Assembly (NCBI RefSeq): GCF_001482385.1
Contig: NZ_CP013612.1
Coordinates: 620,001-684,000, forward strand
Reading direction: 5' to 3'
From: Pseudoalteromonas rubra
GTDB lineage: Bacteria; Pseudomonadota; Gammaproteobacteria; Enterobacterales; Alteromonadaceae
Length of the DNA: 64,000 nt
In this document: piece by piece, positions 16,937 to 27,958 of the stretch
How positions within the stretch are numbered: the stretch's first letter is position 1
Layout of the letters: each line of letters begins with the position of its first letter
The notes under the pieces: model-generated
What the model saw: only the letters and a program-made list of their open reading frames with translations
Databases searched by the model: none
What the model was told of the DNA's origin: nothing
Position numbers and translations under genes: made by a program

Positions 16937-18469
16937 TTATTCTCGCAAGCAAAGTTTGTCTCTGCCGCTGTTTTTAGCCTCATACAGAGCTTCATCGGCA
17001 CGATCAAAGGCAGTCAGTTTTGAGTCACCTTCTTTCAGCTGGGTTGCCCCTAACGAGATAGTGATCCTCACTTCTTTGTCTTTAAAGCGAAATGGGATCG
17101 ATTTAACGGTTGCGCGTATCTTCTCAAGCGGTGCATAAGCCGCTTCAATTGGCATTCCCGGCATAAGGATAACGAATTCCTCGCCACCGTAGCGCGCAAT
17201 GAAATCGGTTTTTCTAATGGACTTTTTCAGCGCCCTGGCGATAACTTGAAGTGTTTTATCTCCTGCACTGTGGCCGTATTTGTCATTAATCGATTTAAAG
17301 TGATCGACGTCCACTACAACCAAAGTAACGTCGTTGCTTTGGATTTCAAATAAATGGAACTCCTGACTGTAACGATCGTCAAATGCCGAGCGATTAGGGA
17401 GCTTGGTCAGTCCGTCTAACAAGCTTTTGAATCTCTGTTCATTCAGTCGCTTTTTATACGTGTTTACTTTGTTTTCGAGTACATTGATGCGGCTGTTAAT
17501 GGCATCAAAGCTTTCCAGTAAGGCTTGCTTATCGCGACGCTCAATGGTTTCTCTTTCCACCAAATCTTTGCTTATTTGGGCAAGCTCATCATCGACTAAC
17601 CCCTTGAGCTCAGAAATTGAGGACGCCTTTTGGGTGTTTTCGGTGAGGCGCTTTATCTTCGACTCGATGCGTACGTTTAATGCATTGAGCTCTTTATTGA
17701 TCGACTTGGAATGACTGGTGGTATCGACAATTGACTTGTGTAGCTCTTCCAGAGTCTGGTTTAACGAGACCAAGAAACCCTGGGCTGATTGTCTTTCCCG
17801 CGCGATTGACTTGGCAAAAATGCGGATCACCGCAATGGCGTTTTCCAGTAAAGAATCTATGCTCGAATCTGTTGAAATACGCTGCTTTATCGCTTTTACT
17901 TCATCGGCTACATCATCTTCAAACACCAGTTCGTTAGTTAGGCCTAATAATTCTGTGGCCAATTCCGGGTCATTATGTTGTGTCGAGGTATCAATGTCAT
18001 ATTTAGCATCGAAGACTTGAAGGTAGAACTGCAGTAACTTGTCAAGCAAAGGTACGAATTCTGGGATAGCGTCAATATCACCCAATTCATTATCCAGCAA
18101 ACTGCGCAGCTTCCTGCGAGTGTCTTCTGGCACCCCACGCAGCTTCTGTAACTGCTTTCCTGCGGTTTGTATGTGGGTTACTAAACTACGATGGTTGGCA
18201 GAGTTGGTGCTATCAAGCTGTTTTAATTGTGCACTGGTGTTTTCAATAAGCGGGGCCAGATGCTCAAAGTCCATCCCCTTTGCCAACGCACTGCGATATT
18301 TTGCCAGTAAGTTGTCGAGAGACACATCCTGTCCTTTACAACCTAGTGTCAGTTTGGATGCAAATTCTGTCAGGGTATCGACCTGCTGCTTTCTCGCTTC
18401 TTCCAACGCCTTTCTAGCTTCAATCGCTTGTGATAGTTTTTTCTCTAATCGCGCAGTTTTATCAGTCAC
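16937..18469 (-). CDS. cytosolic diguanylate cyclase with long coiled-coil N-terminus
   Basis: A 510-residue protein starting at GTG (18469). Residues 1-330 are helical and coiled-coil rich with no TM helix or recognised sensor. The C-terminal GGDEF domain has DGLTKLPNRSAFDDRY, VVVDVDHFKSINDKYGHSAGD and an intact active site ARYGGEEF near residue 428. It should make cyclic-di-GMP from GTP. I see no clear RxxD inhibitory site; the residues before GGEEF are KTDFIA. It lies just upstream of ppnN in the same direction. Confidence 0.93.
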   Translation of the reverse strand: MTDKTARLEKKLSQAIEARKALEEARKQQVDTLTEFASKLTLGCKGQDVSLDNLLAKYRSALAKGMDFEHLAPLIENTSAQLKQLDSTNSANHRSLVTHIQTAGKQLQKLRGVPEDTRRKLRSLLDNELGDIDAIPEFVPLLDKLLQFYLQVFDAKYDIDTSTQHNDPELATELLGLTNELVFEDDVADEVKAIKQRISTDSSIDSLLENAIAVIRIFAKSIARERQSAQGFLVSLNQTLEELHKSIVDTTSHSKSINKELNALNVRIESKIKRLTENTQKASSISELKGLVDDELAQISKDLVERETIERRDKQALLESFDAINSRINVLENKVNTYKKRLNEQRFKSLLDGLTKLPNRSAFDDRYSQEFHLFEIQSNDVTLVVVDVDHFKSINDKYGHSAGDKTLQVIARALKKSIRKTDFIARYGGEEFVILMPGMPIEAAYAPLEKIRATVKSIPFRFKDKEVRITISLGATQLKEGDSKLTAFDRADEALYEAKNSGRDKLCLRE

Positions 18470-18652
18470 AGAAACCTAATATCTTTTTGTTTTAACCTAC
18501 TCATTAGCAAGTTTACATCAAATTACTGATAAATGTGGAAGATTTTAGGGCATAGAACCACCTATTTTGGCTGTTGACTCATCGTTTTTGATGGCCTGAT
18601 ATCAGACTTATTTGTTAGTTTTACACCCTATTAGTCATTTTATTGAATCATT

Positions 18653-20428
18653 ATGAAAAAAACCTGTTCCCTGCTCATTGCGTTGAGCACCTTACCAGCC
18701 TTCGCTGACGTTGAATACACGCTGAAAATAACTCAGCCAGAGCATCACCTTGGTGAAGTAGAAGTGACCTTTCCCAAAAGTGCCCAGGCGCACATGGATA
18801 TTAAGTTAGCGGACTGGCGGACAGGACGATATCAAATCCTAAATTTGGCTAATGGGATCCGTGCATTTGATGCGACTGATGCGCAAGGACGTGAACTGGA
18901 ATGGCATAAAGTAGATAAAAGTACCTGGCGAGTACATCTTGACAGCCCGACACAAGTGACAGTCAATTACCAGGTGTATGCAAATGAACTCGGACTCAGA
19001 GCGAGGCATATTGACGACAGTCATGCTTTTGTTGATGCGTCCGGCTTTTTTATGTTCAGCGAGTCATTCCGTGATGAACCTCTGACCGTTGAGATGAAGG
19101 TACCGGACCAATGGCGTTCTGTGTCGGGTATGGATTTCGCGGGTAATAAGCATCGTTTTAAAGCTGCCAACTTTGATGTGCTGGTGGATTCGCCAATAGA
19201 GTCGGGCTTGAATCAGCTTCATAAATTCCGGGTAGATGGCCGCGACTATGAGCTGGTTATCTGGGGGGAAGGCAATTATGACGTTGATCTGATGCTCAGC
19301 GATCTTAAGAAGTTAGTGAAAACGGGTACTCTGATCTGGCAGGATTACCCGTATGAACGCTACGTTTTTATGGTGCATGCGACCAGTGGTGCACGAGGCG
19401 CAACTGAGCATCTGAACTCTACTATCATTCAGCGCCACAGAGATGCATTTGCCAAACGCGATGATTACATCGGCTTTATTTCGACTGCGGCACACGAATT
19501 TATTCATACCTGGAATGTTAAAAACTATCGTCCGGCTGGATTGGTGCCTTACGACTATATAAACCCTAATTACAGTGATTTACTTTGGCTGGCAGAAGGG
19601 TCAACCAGTTACCTCGAAGACTTCCTGCTGCTAAGTGCCGGGATCATTACTCATGAAGAGTATTATAAAGGGCTGACTAAGCGTATTAATCGTCACCTGA
19701 ACACCCCAGGCAGAGAGATACAGAGCGTTGCTCAAACCAGCTTCGACAAGTGGATAAATCAGGGCGGCGACCATGGTAAAAACTTCAGTACCAACATTTA
19801 CTCAGAAGGTGCGTTAATTTCCATGATGCTGGATATTAAGTTGCTGGATGACAGTGAAGGGGAGGTGAGTTACCGTGATGTCCATACCTTACTGGCTAAG
19901 CGTCATGAGTTACCCAAGTCATTTGACAGCCAGGATGTGATCAATATCCTCAATGAGATCAGTGGTCAGGATTATAGTGCGTGGTGGAAACACAACGTCG
20001 ACACGCCATTTGTGCTGGAAGTTGACGCGTTGCTAGACAAAGTGGGGCTGACTTATCGTCATCCTGTTTCCAGTGAGGAAGTGGCTGGCTTTGACGGTCA
20101 GGCAGTACCTAAAGGTCAACTACTCGAATTACAGCATGTTGCCAGAAGTGGTAATGCCTGGCAGGCAGGGTTAACCAGCGGTGACAAGCTGGTGGCATTT
20201 AACAAACACCAGGTACGAGATACATTAGATAACACATTAGCGCTGTTCGCGCCCAAAGAGAAAGTTACTGTTCACTTTATACGTCGTCACAAACTGATGT
20301 CGACAGAAATTACGCTCAGTGCCGCACAATCGAAGCCAAAGCAGGTTGCTGCGGTATTGCAGCCGACAAAACGTCAACAGCAGCTATATTTGGCTTGGAT
20401 GGGGGTACCGCACCCGAATGCACAGTAG
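18653..20428 (+). CDS. secreted M61 (glycyl aminopeptidase-like) metallopeptidase with PDZ domain
   Basis: A 591-residue protein with a signal peptide ending at about Ala18 (LPAFA). It has an N-terminal beta domain, a gluzincin catalytic domain with HEFIHTWNVKNYRP (His281, Glu282, His285) and the downstream Glu-containing LAEGSTSYLEDFLL, then a C-terminal PDZ-like domain (GNAWQAGLTSGDKLVAFN). M61 peptidases remove N-terminal Gly or Ala residues or act as periplasmic proteases. Periplasmic or secreted location is inferred from the signal. It appears to be a single-gene unit, followed by a strong terminator. Confidence 0.93.
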   Translation: MKKTCSLLIALSTLPAFADVEYTLKITQPEHHLGEVEVTFPKSAQAHMDIKLADWRTGRYQILNLANGIRAFDATDAQGRELEWHKVDKSTWRVHLDSPTQVTVNYQVYANELGLRARHIDDSHAFVDASGFFMFSESFRDEPLTVEMKVPDQWRSVSGMDFAGNKHRFKAANFDVLVDSPIESGLNQLHKFRVDGRDYELVIWGEGNYDVDLMLSDLKKLVKTGTLIWQDYPYERYVFMVHATSGARGATEHLNSTIIQRHRDAFAKRDDYIGFISTAAHEFIHTWNVKNYRPAGLVPYDYINPNYSDLLWLAEGSTSYLEDFLLLSAGIITHEEYYKGLTKRINRHLNTPGREIQSVAQTSFDKWINQGGDHGKNFSTNIYSEGALISMMLDIKLLDDSEGEVSYRDVHTLLAKRHELPKSFDSQDVINILNEISGQDYSAWWKHNVDTPFVLEVDALLDKVGLTYRHPVSSEEVAGFDGQAVPKGQLLELQHVARSGNAWQAGLTSGDKLVAFNKHQVRDTLDNTLALFAPKEKVTVHFIRRHKLMSTEITLSAAQSKPKQVAAVLQPTKRQQQLYLAWMGVPHPNAQ

Positions 20429-20451
20429 TTGATATAGTTTGACTAGACACA

Positions 20452-20477
20452 AAAAAGGGAGCATGTGCTCCCTTTTT
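20452..20477 (+). terminator. Rho-independent terminator after M61 peptidase
   Basis: Twelve-base arms AAAAAGGGAGCA and complement with a two-base loop and flanking A/T tracts, placed between convergent genes, so it probably works in both directions. Confidence 0.92.
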
Positions 20478-20490
20478 CGTTTCGGTATAA

Positions 20491-21042
20491 TTACATGATG
20501 CGAGAAAAGAAGCGTGACTTCTTGGTGTTAGAGCGATTACGGCGCATTGAAGAGCGAATTTGAGAACGAGTACCCGCTAACCAGCTTTCGCGGTCAACTT
20601 TAGCGGCATCGCCCCGGCGTGCTTCTTCTGTAGCGCGGAAACCACAGAATTGGCGGTAAGCACTCAAATCTAAAGACAGTTCCTGTAAAACCAGCTCGAT
20701 CATGATGGCATCGTCGATATATCCAAGTACTGGTACATTGTCCGGGACTATATCTTCAGGTTCACTGAAATAAGCCAGAGACAACATGATTTCGCGCTTT
20801 TCATCTTCAGGCATTTGCCATTCTTCGTCTTGCACCGCGTCAATCAGTGCGGCAAGTGACATCATACGCGTACGCACAAACTCAGGTAGTTTTGATTTTT
20901 CCATGTTGTTGACCAAGTCTTTGGCCTTGCTGATGATTTCGTCGTCGCTTAAACCCTGGCTCTTTTCGATGGTCGCATGCATCATGCTACGAAAGTGCGC
21001 CAGGTCGGCATCGGATAATTCAAAGTTGATTTCAATTGACAC
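20491..21042 (-). CDS. DUF1232 (YkvA-like) domain protein
   Basis: A 183-residue protein. The conserved DUF1232 core is YFSEPEDIVPDNVPVLGYIDDAIMIELVLQEL (about residues 92-123), preceded by an acidic helical N-terminus. The C-terminus is strongly basic (RSQIRSSMRRNRSNTKKSRFF). Members are often small membrane-associated proteins, but this one has no obvious TM helix. The biochemical role is unknown. Confidence 0.85.
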   Translation of the reverse strand: MSIEINFELSDADLAHFRSMMHATIEKSQGLSDDEIISKAKDLVNNMEKSKLPEFVRTRMMSLAALIDAVQDEEWQMPEDEKREIMLSLAYFSEPEDIVPDNVPVLGYIDDAIMIELVLQELSLDLSAYRQFCGFRATEEARRGDAAKVDRESWLAGTRSQIRSSMRRNRSNTKKSRFFSRIM

Positions 21043-21254
21043 TGGATTCTCCCTGAGGGTTTTGATTTTTATTGTGATGTCTGAAGTTAGGTGCTTATTA
21101 CTAAGTTGTCAACTCACCTGAACTGCTAACAACACTATGCCACTTTAGGTACTAATATTTAAGACCTAGGCAAAGATTTATTAAAGAATGAAGCGTGTTT
21201 GTTGTCAAATTAGACAATACCTGGGCAGATGATAAACACCTGCCTCATGTGTTG

Positions 21255-21743
21255 CTACCTGGAGATTTCCAATGCAATAACCCAGGGGGTTTTGCGGTCC
21301 AAGCCTTTACCTCGTCTGAGCGTGATTTTTGCTTCAGAGGCGTCACTGGTATAATGCAGGGTATTGTTTTTTTCTTCTGTATTTTGCCATGTTGCGCCCA
21401 GGCAGCTGTTTAACTGTTGTGCTACGTTATCAAATAATGTTGCAGCATCAGTCTCGGTGCTGAATGACTTAGTACATTCGTAGGCGACATTGCCGTTGTT
21501 GTACTGGTTTATCTGGCAGCTGTTGGCGATTAAATGTGCCTTGGGTTGCCATGCGCTCATTAAGGGGGAGTCGACTTTGCTGCCTTTTAGCTGAGCAAAA
21601 TCATTCTGAGTGCTTTGTGTTAACGCAAGTACTTTTTCACACTCGTTCATGGTGTCAACGTGCTGCTGAACATCATCAGGAAGTTGCTGGCATGCAGCGA
21701 GTGAAAGTAGTGCGACAGGGAGAATAAGATGGCGATTGACCAT
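21255..21743 (-). CDS. predicted lipoprotein, unknown function
   Basis: A 162-residue protein from the ATG at 21743, chosen because AAGGA lies seven bases upstream. The signal MVNRHLILPVALLSLAAC ends in a lipobox with the lipidated Cys at position 18. The mature part contains four further Cys and a NGNVAYECTKSFSTETDAATLFDNVAQQLNSCLG region, so disulfides are likely. No family was recognised. It lies between the DUF1232 gene and hisI on the same strand but is separated from hisI by about 100 bases. Confidence 0.8.
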   Translation of the reverse strand: MVNRHLILPVALLSLAACQQLPDDVQQHVDTMNECEKVLALTQSTQNDFAQLKGSKVDSPLMSAWQPKAHLIANSCQINQYNNGNVAYECTKSFSTETDAATLFDNVAQQLNSCLGATWQNTEEKNNTLHYTSDASEAKITLRRGKGLDRKTPWVIALEISR

Positions 21744-21845
21744 GGCTATGTCCTTCATTTTAATTTTCGAGCCAGCTGAAACAAAAAGTGCATCAGCTGG
21801 CTTGAGCATATCATGAACTCATAGCAGGTCGAGCAAAACTCAGCT

Positions 21846-22457
21846 TTATTTATGACGTTCGTTCAGTGTCTCTATAACCTGCTCAAGTGATAAGCCGCTG
21901 CGTTGCAATAATACTATCAGGTGATAGAGCAGATCAGCAGATTCATTGCGTAATTCATCCTGATCTTGTTTCATGGCAGCCAATGCCACTTCAACTCCTT
22001 CTTCACCGACTTTTTGACAGCTTCGGCTGAGATCTTTCGAAAACAAAGCTGCTGTATAGCTTTGCGCAGGATCGGCGTCCTTTCGTTCGCAAATGACGCG
22101 TTCAAGCTCTGAAAGAAAAGCGATGGCGGGGCGAGCTTCGTCAAAGCAGCTTTGTGTGCCCAGGTGGCATGTTGGCCCGGCAGGATCAGCAAGTAACAGC
22201 AAGCTGTCGCGGTCGCAGTCGGTATACGCTGAGACCAGTTTTAACACATTGCCTGACTCTTCACCTTTGGTCCATAAGCGCTGTTTAGAGCGGGAGTAAA
22301 AGGTAACCAGACCTTTTTCGAATGTTGTACTGAGTGCGGTCTGATCCATAAAGCCCTGCATCAGAATAACACCGCTTTGTGCGTCCTGGACAATGGCCGG
22401 AATTAGAGACATTTTGTCGAAGTCCAACGTATTTAAGTTATCTGGAGTGAGTTTCAT
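21846..22457 (-). CDS. hisI: bifunctional phosphoribosyl-AMP cyclohydrolase / phosphoribosyl-ATP pyrophosphatase
   Basis: A 203-residue HisIE fusion catalysing steps 2 and 3 of histidine synthesis. The N-terminal cyclohydrolase half has [27 protein letters not shown] and the metal-site Cys residues ([19 protein letters not shown]). The C-terminal pyrophosphohydrolase half starts near residue 110 and has [33 protein letters not shown]. It overlaps the hisF stop in ATGA and is the last gene of the operon. Confidence 0.96.
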   Translation of the reverse strand: MKLTPDNLNTLDFDKMSLIPAIVQDAQSGVILMQGFMDQTALSTTFEKGLVTFYSRSKQRLWTKGEESGNVLKLVSAYTDCDRDSLLLLADPAGPTCHLGTQSCFDEARPAIAFLSELERVICERKDADPAQSYTAALFSKDLSRSCQKVGEEGVEVALAAMKQDQDELRNESADLLYHLIVLLQRSGLSLEQVIETLNERHK

Positions 22458-23227
22458 AGTCTGCTCGCTACCTTGTTATCTACTAAATATTGTTTGAGCG
22501 CATCAATTTCAATGACCTGCTTGTGAAAAACGCTGGCTGCCAGCGCCCCGTCTACATTCGCCTGTTGAAAAACATCAACGAAATCCTGCATTGAACCTGC
22601 ACCGCCAGACGCAATCAAAGGGAAATCACATTGTTTGCGAATATTACTTAGCTGCTCAATGTCATAGCCTTTTCTGACTCCATCCTGATTCATGCAATTC
22701 AGCACTATTTCTCCTGCGCCCAGCTCCTGCACACGCTGTACCCACTCACTGGTTTTATATCGAGTCTGGCTAGCGCTGTTGGGGTCGCCCGTTAACTGAT
22801 AAACCAGATACTCTCCTGAACTGGCTTCGTAAAAGCTATCTATACCAACCACTACGCACTGCTTGCCAAACTCGTCGTGCAGCTCTTTGATAAGCTCCGG
22901 CCTGGCGATTGCCGGGCTGTTGATAGAGACCTTATCAGCGCCTTGCTCGAGCACTTTAGCCGCATCTTCCACAGACTTAATGCCACCTGCAACGCAAAAA
23001 GGAATGTCGATGTGGCGCGCGATATCTCGAACCCAGTTTACATCCAGTAAGCGCTTTTCAACGCTGGCACTGATCTCATAAAATACCAGTTCATCGGCGC
23101 CGGCCTGGCTATAAAGCGATGCAAGCTCCAGAATTTCACCGACTATTTCGTGCTGTTTGAATTTAACGCCTTTGACGACCTGGCCATTTTTTACATCGAG
23201 GCAGGGAATTATGCGCTTTGATAGCAT
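22454..23227 (-). CDS. hisF: imidazole glycerol phosphate synthase, cyclase subunit
   Basis: A 257-residue (beta/alpha)8 enzyme with the typical start [21 protein letters not shown]; catalytic Asp residues lie in CLDV and VVVGIDSF. With HisH it forms imidazole glycerol phosphate and AICAR. It overlaps hisA by 19 bases and hisI by four. Confidence 0.97.
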   Translation of the reverse strand: MLSKRIIPCLDVKNGQVVKGVKFKQHEIVGEILELASLYSQAGADELVFYEISASVEKRLLDVNWVRDIARHIDIPFCVAGGIKSVEDAAKVLEQGADKVSINSPAIARPELIKELHDEFGKQCVVVGIDSFYEASSGEYLVYQLTGDPNSASQTRYKTSEWVQRVQELGAGEIVLNCMNQDGVRKGYDIEQLSNIRKQCDFPLIASGGAGSMQDFVDVFQQANVDGALAASVFHKQVIEIDALKQYLVDNKVASRL

Positions 23228-23943
23228 GCGATTGCCTCCTCAACAGTAAATGCACCATCAAGCAGAGATTTGCCTAAGATGATCCCACTCACGCCCAGTT
23301 CAATGAGTTGACGAATATCTTCAAGGCTACTGACCCCACCAGATGCCTGAACTCTGACACTTGGACTATGAGCGACTATTTCTTGATAAAGCGTAAAAGA
23401 CGGACCTGTCATCGTGCCATCTTTACTGATGTCCGTACATAGAAAGTCGTACACACCCAGCGCCAGGTAAAAATCAATGAGTTCAAACAGGCTCAACTGA
23501 GATTCTTCAAGCCAGCCGTGAGTCGCAACAGCCCATCCCGAAGCGCTACGTTTGACATCGAGTGCAATGACAAAACGCTCTGCACCAAACTCTTCAATCC
23601 AGGCGGCAACTTCTTCTTTACTGTCGACCGCCATGGAGCCAATGACAACTTGTTGCGCACCGGCTTTAAGCCATTGCTTTACATCATCATACCGGCGTAT
23701 GCCGCCGCCTACCTGGTAAGGGGCGGATAACGCAGCAGTGGCCTGTTGGATCTGTTGCCATTGTTTTTTTTGTGGATCGCGGGCACCTTCCAGGTCCACA
23801 AGGTGAAGCTTAGCAGCGCCTGAGTCCTGGTATTCTTTTAAACGCTCAGCCAACTCAAAAGGGTAAAACTGTGCGGTGTCATACTTGCCCTGATACAGGC
23901 GTACAATTTGGTTTTGTAATACATCTAATGCAGGAATGATCAT
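23209..23943 (-). CDS. hisA: ProFAR isomerase (HisA)
   Basis: A 244-residue (beta/alpha)8 isomerase: [21 protein letters not shown] with the catalytic Asp in ALDV, VGGGIR, and [14 protein letters not shown] carrying the second Asp and the phosphate-site pattern. It converts ProFAR to PRFAR. It lies in the operon between hisH (10 bases upstream) and hisF (overlap). Confidence 0.96.
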   Translation of the reverse strand: MIIPALDVLQNQIVRLYQGKYDTAQFYPFELAERLKEYQDSGAAKLHLVDLEGARDPQKKQWQQIQQATAALSAPYQVGGGIRRYDDVKQWLKAGAQQVVIGSMAVDSKEEVAAWIEEFGAERFVIALDVKRSASGWAVATHGWLEESQLSLFELIDFYLALGVYDFLCTDISKDGTMTGPSFTLYQEIVAHSPSVRVQASGGVSSLEDIRQLIELGVSGIILGKSLLDGAFTVEEAIACYQSA

Positions 23944-23953
23944 AGTCTTATCC

Positions 23954-24544
23954 TTATAATTGCCAGTTCAGGAAGTTATTGAGTAATTTAGCACCCACTT
24001 TGGCACTTTTTTCCGGGTGAAACTGCATGCCTGCATAGTTATCTTTGGCAACGACTGCAGAGAAGCGTGTACCATATTCACTTGCAACCAAGGTATTGGC
24101 ATTGCAACTATGCGCAAAGCTATGCACAAAGTAGACTTGATCGTCCGGGGTGAGCCCTTGCGTTAATGGGTGTGTCTTGACCAAAGACAGCGTATTCCAG
24201 CCCATATGAGGACTGGTTAATTGCCCTGTTTCAAGATGACGCACTTCCCCGGGAATACGGCCCAGGCATTTAACATGGCCTTCTTCGGTTTGTTCGCAAA
24301 GTAGCTGCATACCAAGGCAAATCCCCATAAGTGGCTTTTGGTAGTCAGCGATAGCCTGATCCCAACCTTGATCACGCAGGCGTTTCATCGCGACAGAGGC
24401 ATGTCCGACACCAGGTAAGACTGCACGCTCAAATTGCTTTAGTTGCGCCGGGTCGCGGATCACTTCCGGGTTAACACCGAGCCGCTCAAAGGCAAATCGG
24501 ACCGAGTTAATATTGGCACACCCTGTGTTGATAATGGCAATCAT
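23954..24544 (-). CDS. hisH: imidazole glycerol phosphate synthase, glutamine amidotransferase subunit
   Basis: A 196-residue class I amidotransferase. The nucleophile Cys is in [11 protein letters not shown] and the His/Glu pair in [12 protein letters not shown]. The start is the ATG at 24544 overlapping the hisB stop as ATGA; a GTG two codons upstream is disfavoured. It supplies ammonia from glutamine to HisF. Confidence 0.96.
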   Translation of the reverse strand: MIAIINTGCANINSVRFAFERLGVNPEVIRDPAQLKQFERAVLPGVGHASVAMKRLRDQGWDQAIADYQKPLMGICLGMQLLCEQTEEGHVKCLGRIPGEVRHLETGQLTSPHMGWNTLSLVKTHPLTQGLTPDDQVYFVHSFAHSCNANTLVASEYGTRFSAVVAKDNYAGMQFHPEKSAKVGAKLLNNFLNWQL

Positions 24545-25602
24545 AAGCACCCCTTAGAACTGGCGGTTTGCTGGCTGGTATCTTTTGCGATGGCCATGCG
24601 CAGCGCGCGTGCAAAGACCTTAAATAGGCCCTCGACCTGGTGGTGACAATTTCCTTCGCTCACTGACAGGATCAGGCTGATGTTGGCATTATCGGCGAGT
24701 GATTTAAAGAAATGCTCGACCATTTGTACATCCAGGTCGCCGACTTTTTCGCGGCTAAAGTCAGCATTTAACACGAATGAAGCTCGACCAGACAAGTCAA
24801 GCTGACACTCGGCTTTGCATTCATCCATTGGCAGCGCGAATCCGTAGCGCGCAATTTGCGATTTAGTGCCCAGTGCTTGTTTGAGTGCTTGTCCTAGCGC
24901 AATGCCGATATCTTCTACCAGGTGGTGCTCATCGATGTGCAGATCACCACTTGCTGATATAGTCAGACCTATATTTGAGTGAGTGCGGATCTGATCCAAC
25001 ATGTGGTCAAAAAAGCCAAGGCCTGTACTGATAGAGCCGGTACTGTTTTGATCAAGATTAAGCGCCAGGCTGATCTGTGTTTCTTTGGTGTTGCGCTGCA
25101 CCGCTGCCTGACGGTTCTGTGTCGTCAGACGGGTGACAATTTCTGGCCAGTTATCGTCGTATAGAATGCCTTCTATACACAGGTTGTTGGCCAGTTGAAT
25201 GTCAGTTTGTCTGTCACCAATCACATAGGAGTTGGCCAAATCAACTTTTCCAGAGCGCATCAGATTGGTTAACAACCCTGTTTTAGGCTTTCGGCATTCA
25301 CAGTTGTCTTCGTCAAAGTGCGGACAAATTAAAACCTCGTCGAAGCGGATCCCCTGACTGGTAAAAATCGCCATCATTTGATTGTGCGGCAGGGCGAAAT
25401 CTTCCTCTGGAAAACTCTCTGTACCCAGTCCATCCTGATTTGAGACCATGACCAGCTTATAACCGGCAGCCTGAAGTGAGAGTAGGGCCGGGATGACGTT
25501 TGGCAGCAGTGCCAGCTTTTCCAGACTGTCTACCTGTTTATCAGTAACCGGCTCCTCAATTAGGGTGCCGTCTCGGTCGATGAATAAATATGGAGTACTC
25601 AT
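24541..25602 (-). CDS. hisB: bifunctional histidinol-phosphatase / imidazoleglycerol-phosphate dehydratase
   Basis: A 353-residue fusion. The N-terminal HAD phosphatase begins [12 protein letters not shown] (nucleophile Asp) and has a zinc-loop Cys/His set ([17 protein letters not shown]). The C-terminal dehydratase starts near residue 167 and has the metal motifs DEHHLVED and CHHQVEG. It catalyses steps 6 and 8. The enteric-type fusion is typical of gammaproteobacteria. Confidence 0.97.
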   Translation of the reverse strand: MSTPYLFIDRDGTLIEEPVTDKQVDSLEKLALLPNVIPALLSLQAAGYKLVMVSNQDGLGTESFPEEDFALPHNQMMAIFTSQGIRFDEVLICPHFDEDNCECRKPKTGLLTNLMRSGKVDLANSYVIGDRQTDIQLANNLCIEGILYDDNWPEIVTRLTTQNRQAAVQRNTKETQISLALNLDQNSTGSISTGLGFFDHMLDQIRTHSNIGLTISASGDLHIDEHHLVEDIGIALGQALKQALGTKSQIARYGFALPMDECKAECQLDLSGRASFVLNADFSREKVGDLDVQMVEHFFKSLADNANISLILSVSEGNCHHQVEGLFKVFARALRMAIAKDTSQQTASSKGCL

Positions 25603-25604
25603 TG

Positions 25605-26663
25605 TTATTGTTCTGCCTGTGGTTGTGTCAGCCAGCGTCTGACTTGTTCTAATTCCTGCTCGCTACCAATTGAAATACGTAGCCAATTATTTTCCTCGAA
25701 GAGGGTAAAAGGGCGCATGATCAAACCCGATTGCATTGCCTGGTCAATATCGCTTTTTTGACGAACCTGGACGGTGATGAAATTGCCTTCACCAATCATC
25801 ACTTTGGCAATTTTGTCAGAGCCTCCAAGTAGTTCAGTGAGCTTTTCTTTGGCTTTATTTAGAATGCTCACCTGGCGACGCATCTGGGTAATTGCATCTG
25901 GGGTTAGTGCTTCTTGTGCGATTTGAGCGACAACTGCCGACACTGGATAAGGTGCGATAACCTTGCGAACAGGTGCAAGGACCTCCTGTGAGGCAAGCAT
26001 AAAGCCGGTTCTGAGCCCGGCAAGGGCAAATGCTTTTGACAAGGTACGTAGTACCACCAGGTTATCGAAATCAGATAACAGATTCACGGCAGTTAACTGT
26101 TCGCAAAACTCAATATATGCTTCATCTACCACAACTAGTGCTCTATTTTTCAAAGCCGCCGCAATTGCAGCGATTTTATCTGTGCCTATTGTTGCGCCCG
26201 TCGGGTTATTGGGATTACAGATGAAAACCAGTTTTGCGTTGCCTACAGCGCCTGCAATCTCTGCGGCGCTACCTTGTTGCAGAAGGGTTTGTTCAAGTGC
26301 AGTAATGCCGACATTGTGTGTATCCGCCGTTACCTTATACATACCATAAGTGGGCAAGAATAAGGCAATAGAGTCCTGGCCCGGTGTGCAATAAGTGCGT
26401 ACTAATAGCTCGATACCCTCATCAGCGCCGCGTGTCATTAACACTTGTTCCGGACTCAGCCCACAATAGCTTGCATAAGCGTTGATCACGGCCACTGGCT
26501 GCGGGTCCGGATAACGGTTAAGCGCATCAAAGTTGAGGCTCACGCGTCGTGAATACGGACTTTCGTTGGCATTCAGCCAGGTTGTGCCGGTGAGCTTTTC
26601 ACTCTTTGCCGAACTATATGCATTCAGCGCAGCAATGTTCTCTGGTAATTCAATTTGACTCAT
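25605..26663 (-). CDS. hisC: histidinol-phosphate aminotransferase
   Basis: A 352-residue fold-type I PLP enzyme. NANESPYS near the N-terminus, [17 protein letters not shown] and the Schiff-base Lys in [17 protein letters not shown] are all present. It converts imidazole acetol phosphate to histidinol phosphate. It overlaps the hisD stop by four bases and is two bases from hisB. Confidence 0.96.
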   Translation of the reverse strand: MSQIELPENIAALNAYSSAKSEKLTGTTWLNANESPYSRRVSLNFDALNRYPDPQPVAVINAYASYCGLSPEQVLMTRGADEGIELLVRTYCTPGQDSIALFLPTYGMYKVTADTHNVGITALEQTLLQQGSAAEIAGAVGNAKLVFICNPNNPTGATIGTDKIAAIAAALKNRALVVVDEAYIEFCEQLTAVNLLSDFDNLVVLRTLSKAFALAGLRTGFMLASQEVLAPVRKVIAPYPVSAVVAQIAQEALTPDAITQMRRQVSILNKAKEKLTELLGGSDKIAKVMIGEGNFITVQVRQKSDIDQAMQSGLIMRPFTLFEENNWLRISIGSEQELEQVRRWLTQPQAEQ

Positions 26664-27952
26664 GCGTTATTCTCCAGCCTGATTTTTACAGCATTGGCGT
26701 GGGCATCCAGACCTTCGGCCTGCGCCAGGGGTAAGATGGCTTTGCTCAGTTTCTGTAAACCCCCTTTACTGATTGTCTGTTGCGTATAAGTACGATAAAA
26801 GTCGAGCAGGTTAAGGCTTGAGTAGCAACGACTGTAGCCATAAGTCGGTAACACATGGTTCGTGCCCGACGCATAATCACCCGCAGACTCAGGTGTATAA
26901 TCTCCGACAAATACCGAGCCTGCATTTTTGACTAACGGTAAATAAGGCTCTGGTTCGCCGAGCTGCAAGATAAGGTGCTCAGGACCATACTCAGCACTCA
27001 CCGCAAATGCTTGTTCCATATCAGCGACTAAAATCAGGGTACTGTTGTCCAATGCTTGTTTTGTGATATCGGCACGGCTGAGCTGAGATAGCTGTCGGTT
27101 CAGCTCGCCCTGTACTTCAATGATAAGTTTTTCACTGTTGCTGAGCAGGAGCACCTGTGAGTCGGGCCCGTGCTCAGCTTGTGATAACAGATCAGCTGCA
27201 ACATAGGCTGGGTTCGCGCGTTCATCGGCGATAACCAACACCTCTGACGGACCTGCTGGCATATCAATCGCGAACCCGGGTAAAGACTGTGATAGCAATT
27301 GTTTGGCCATAGTGACAAACGCATTTCCAGGGCCAAACACTTTATCTACCTTTGGCACACTTGACGTGCCAAGTGCCATCGCCGCAACAGCTCCGGCACC
27401 ACCGCTTTCGATGATTGTGCTTATCCCGCATTTTTTAGCCGCATACAAAATTGCCGGATCAATTTGTTGAACACCGTTGACTGGGGTACACAGTACAATA
27501 GTTTGTGCACCTGCCAGTTGCGCACACACACCTTGCATCAGCACAGAAGAGGGGAGTGGTGCGCTGCCTCCCGGCACGTATAAACCAACTGCGTCGATAG
27601 GCTGATACTTCAGCTCACAAATAACGCCAGGCTGTGTTTCGAGACGCTTCTCTGTTGGCACTTGCAATGCGTGAAATGCACGAATATTGCTGTATGCCTG
27701 ATCGATTGCCTGCTTTAGTTCCGGCGAAATTGCATCTTCACTGGATTGTATTGCTTCAGCTGATACCAGCAACCTGGGCTGCGTGCGTTTATCGAACTTG
27801 CGGGCGTATTCAAGCAGTGCTTCATCCCCATTTAGTTCGACATCTGCAATGATTTCGGTTACCACTTGCTGAAGTTCGTCACTGATTGTCACTGCCGGAC
27901 GGGCGAGTGCTGCCTGTTGCTGTGCCCGGTTAGCCTCATTCCAGATCAACAT
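26660..27952 (-). CDS. hisD: histidinol dehydrogenase
   Basis: A 430-residue enzyme with the characteristic stretches GLYVPGGSAPLPSSVLM, KVFGPGNAFVT, PAGPSEVLVIAD and DLLSQAEHGPDSQ, whose Gln/His are zinc ligands; the end ESAGDYASGTNHVLPTYG is typical. It carries out the last two oxidations to histidine. It starts six bases after hisG ends. Confidence 0.97.
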   Translation of the reverse strand: MLIWNEANRAQQQAALARPAVTISDELQQVVTEIIADVELNGDEALLEYARKFDKRTQPRLLVSAEAIQSSEDAISPELKQAIDQAYSNIRAFHALQVPTEKRLETQPGVICELKYQPIDAVGLYVPGGSAPLPSSVLMQGVCAQLAGAQTIVLCTPVNGVQQIDPAILYAAKKCGISTIIESGGAGAVAAMALGTSSVPKVDKVFGPGNAFVTMAKQLLSQSLPGFAIDMPAGPSEVLVIADERANPAYVAADLLSQAEHGPDSQVLLLSNSEKLIIEVQGELNRQLSQLSRADITKQALDNSTLILVADMEQAFAVSAEYGPEHLILQLGEPEPYLPLVKNAGSVFVGDYTPESAGDYASGTNHVLPTYGYSRCYSSLNLLDFYRTYTQQTISKGGLQKLSKAILPLAQAEGLDAHANAVKIRLENNA

Positions 27953-27958
27953 GCGTTG

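Noticed and set aside
21195..21413. 72-codon plus-strand ORF over the lipoprotein gene
   Set aside because: Antisense shadow of a gene with a good signal peptide and ribosome site.
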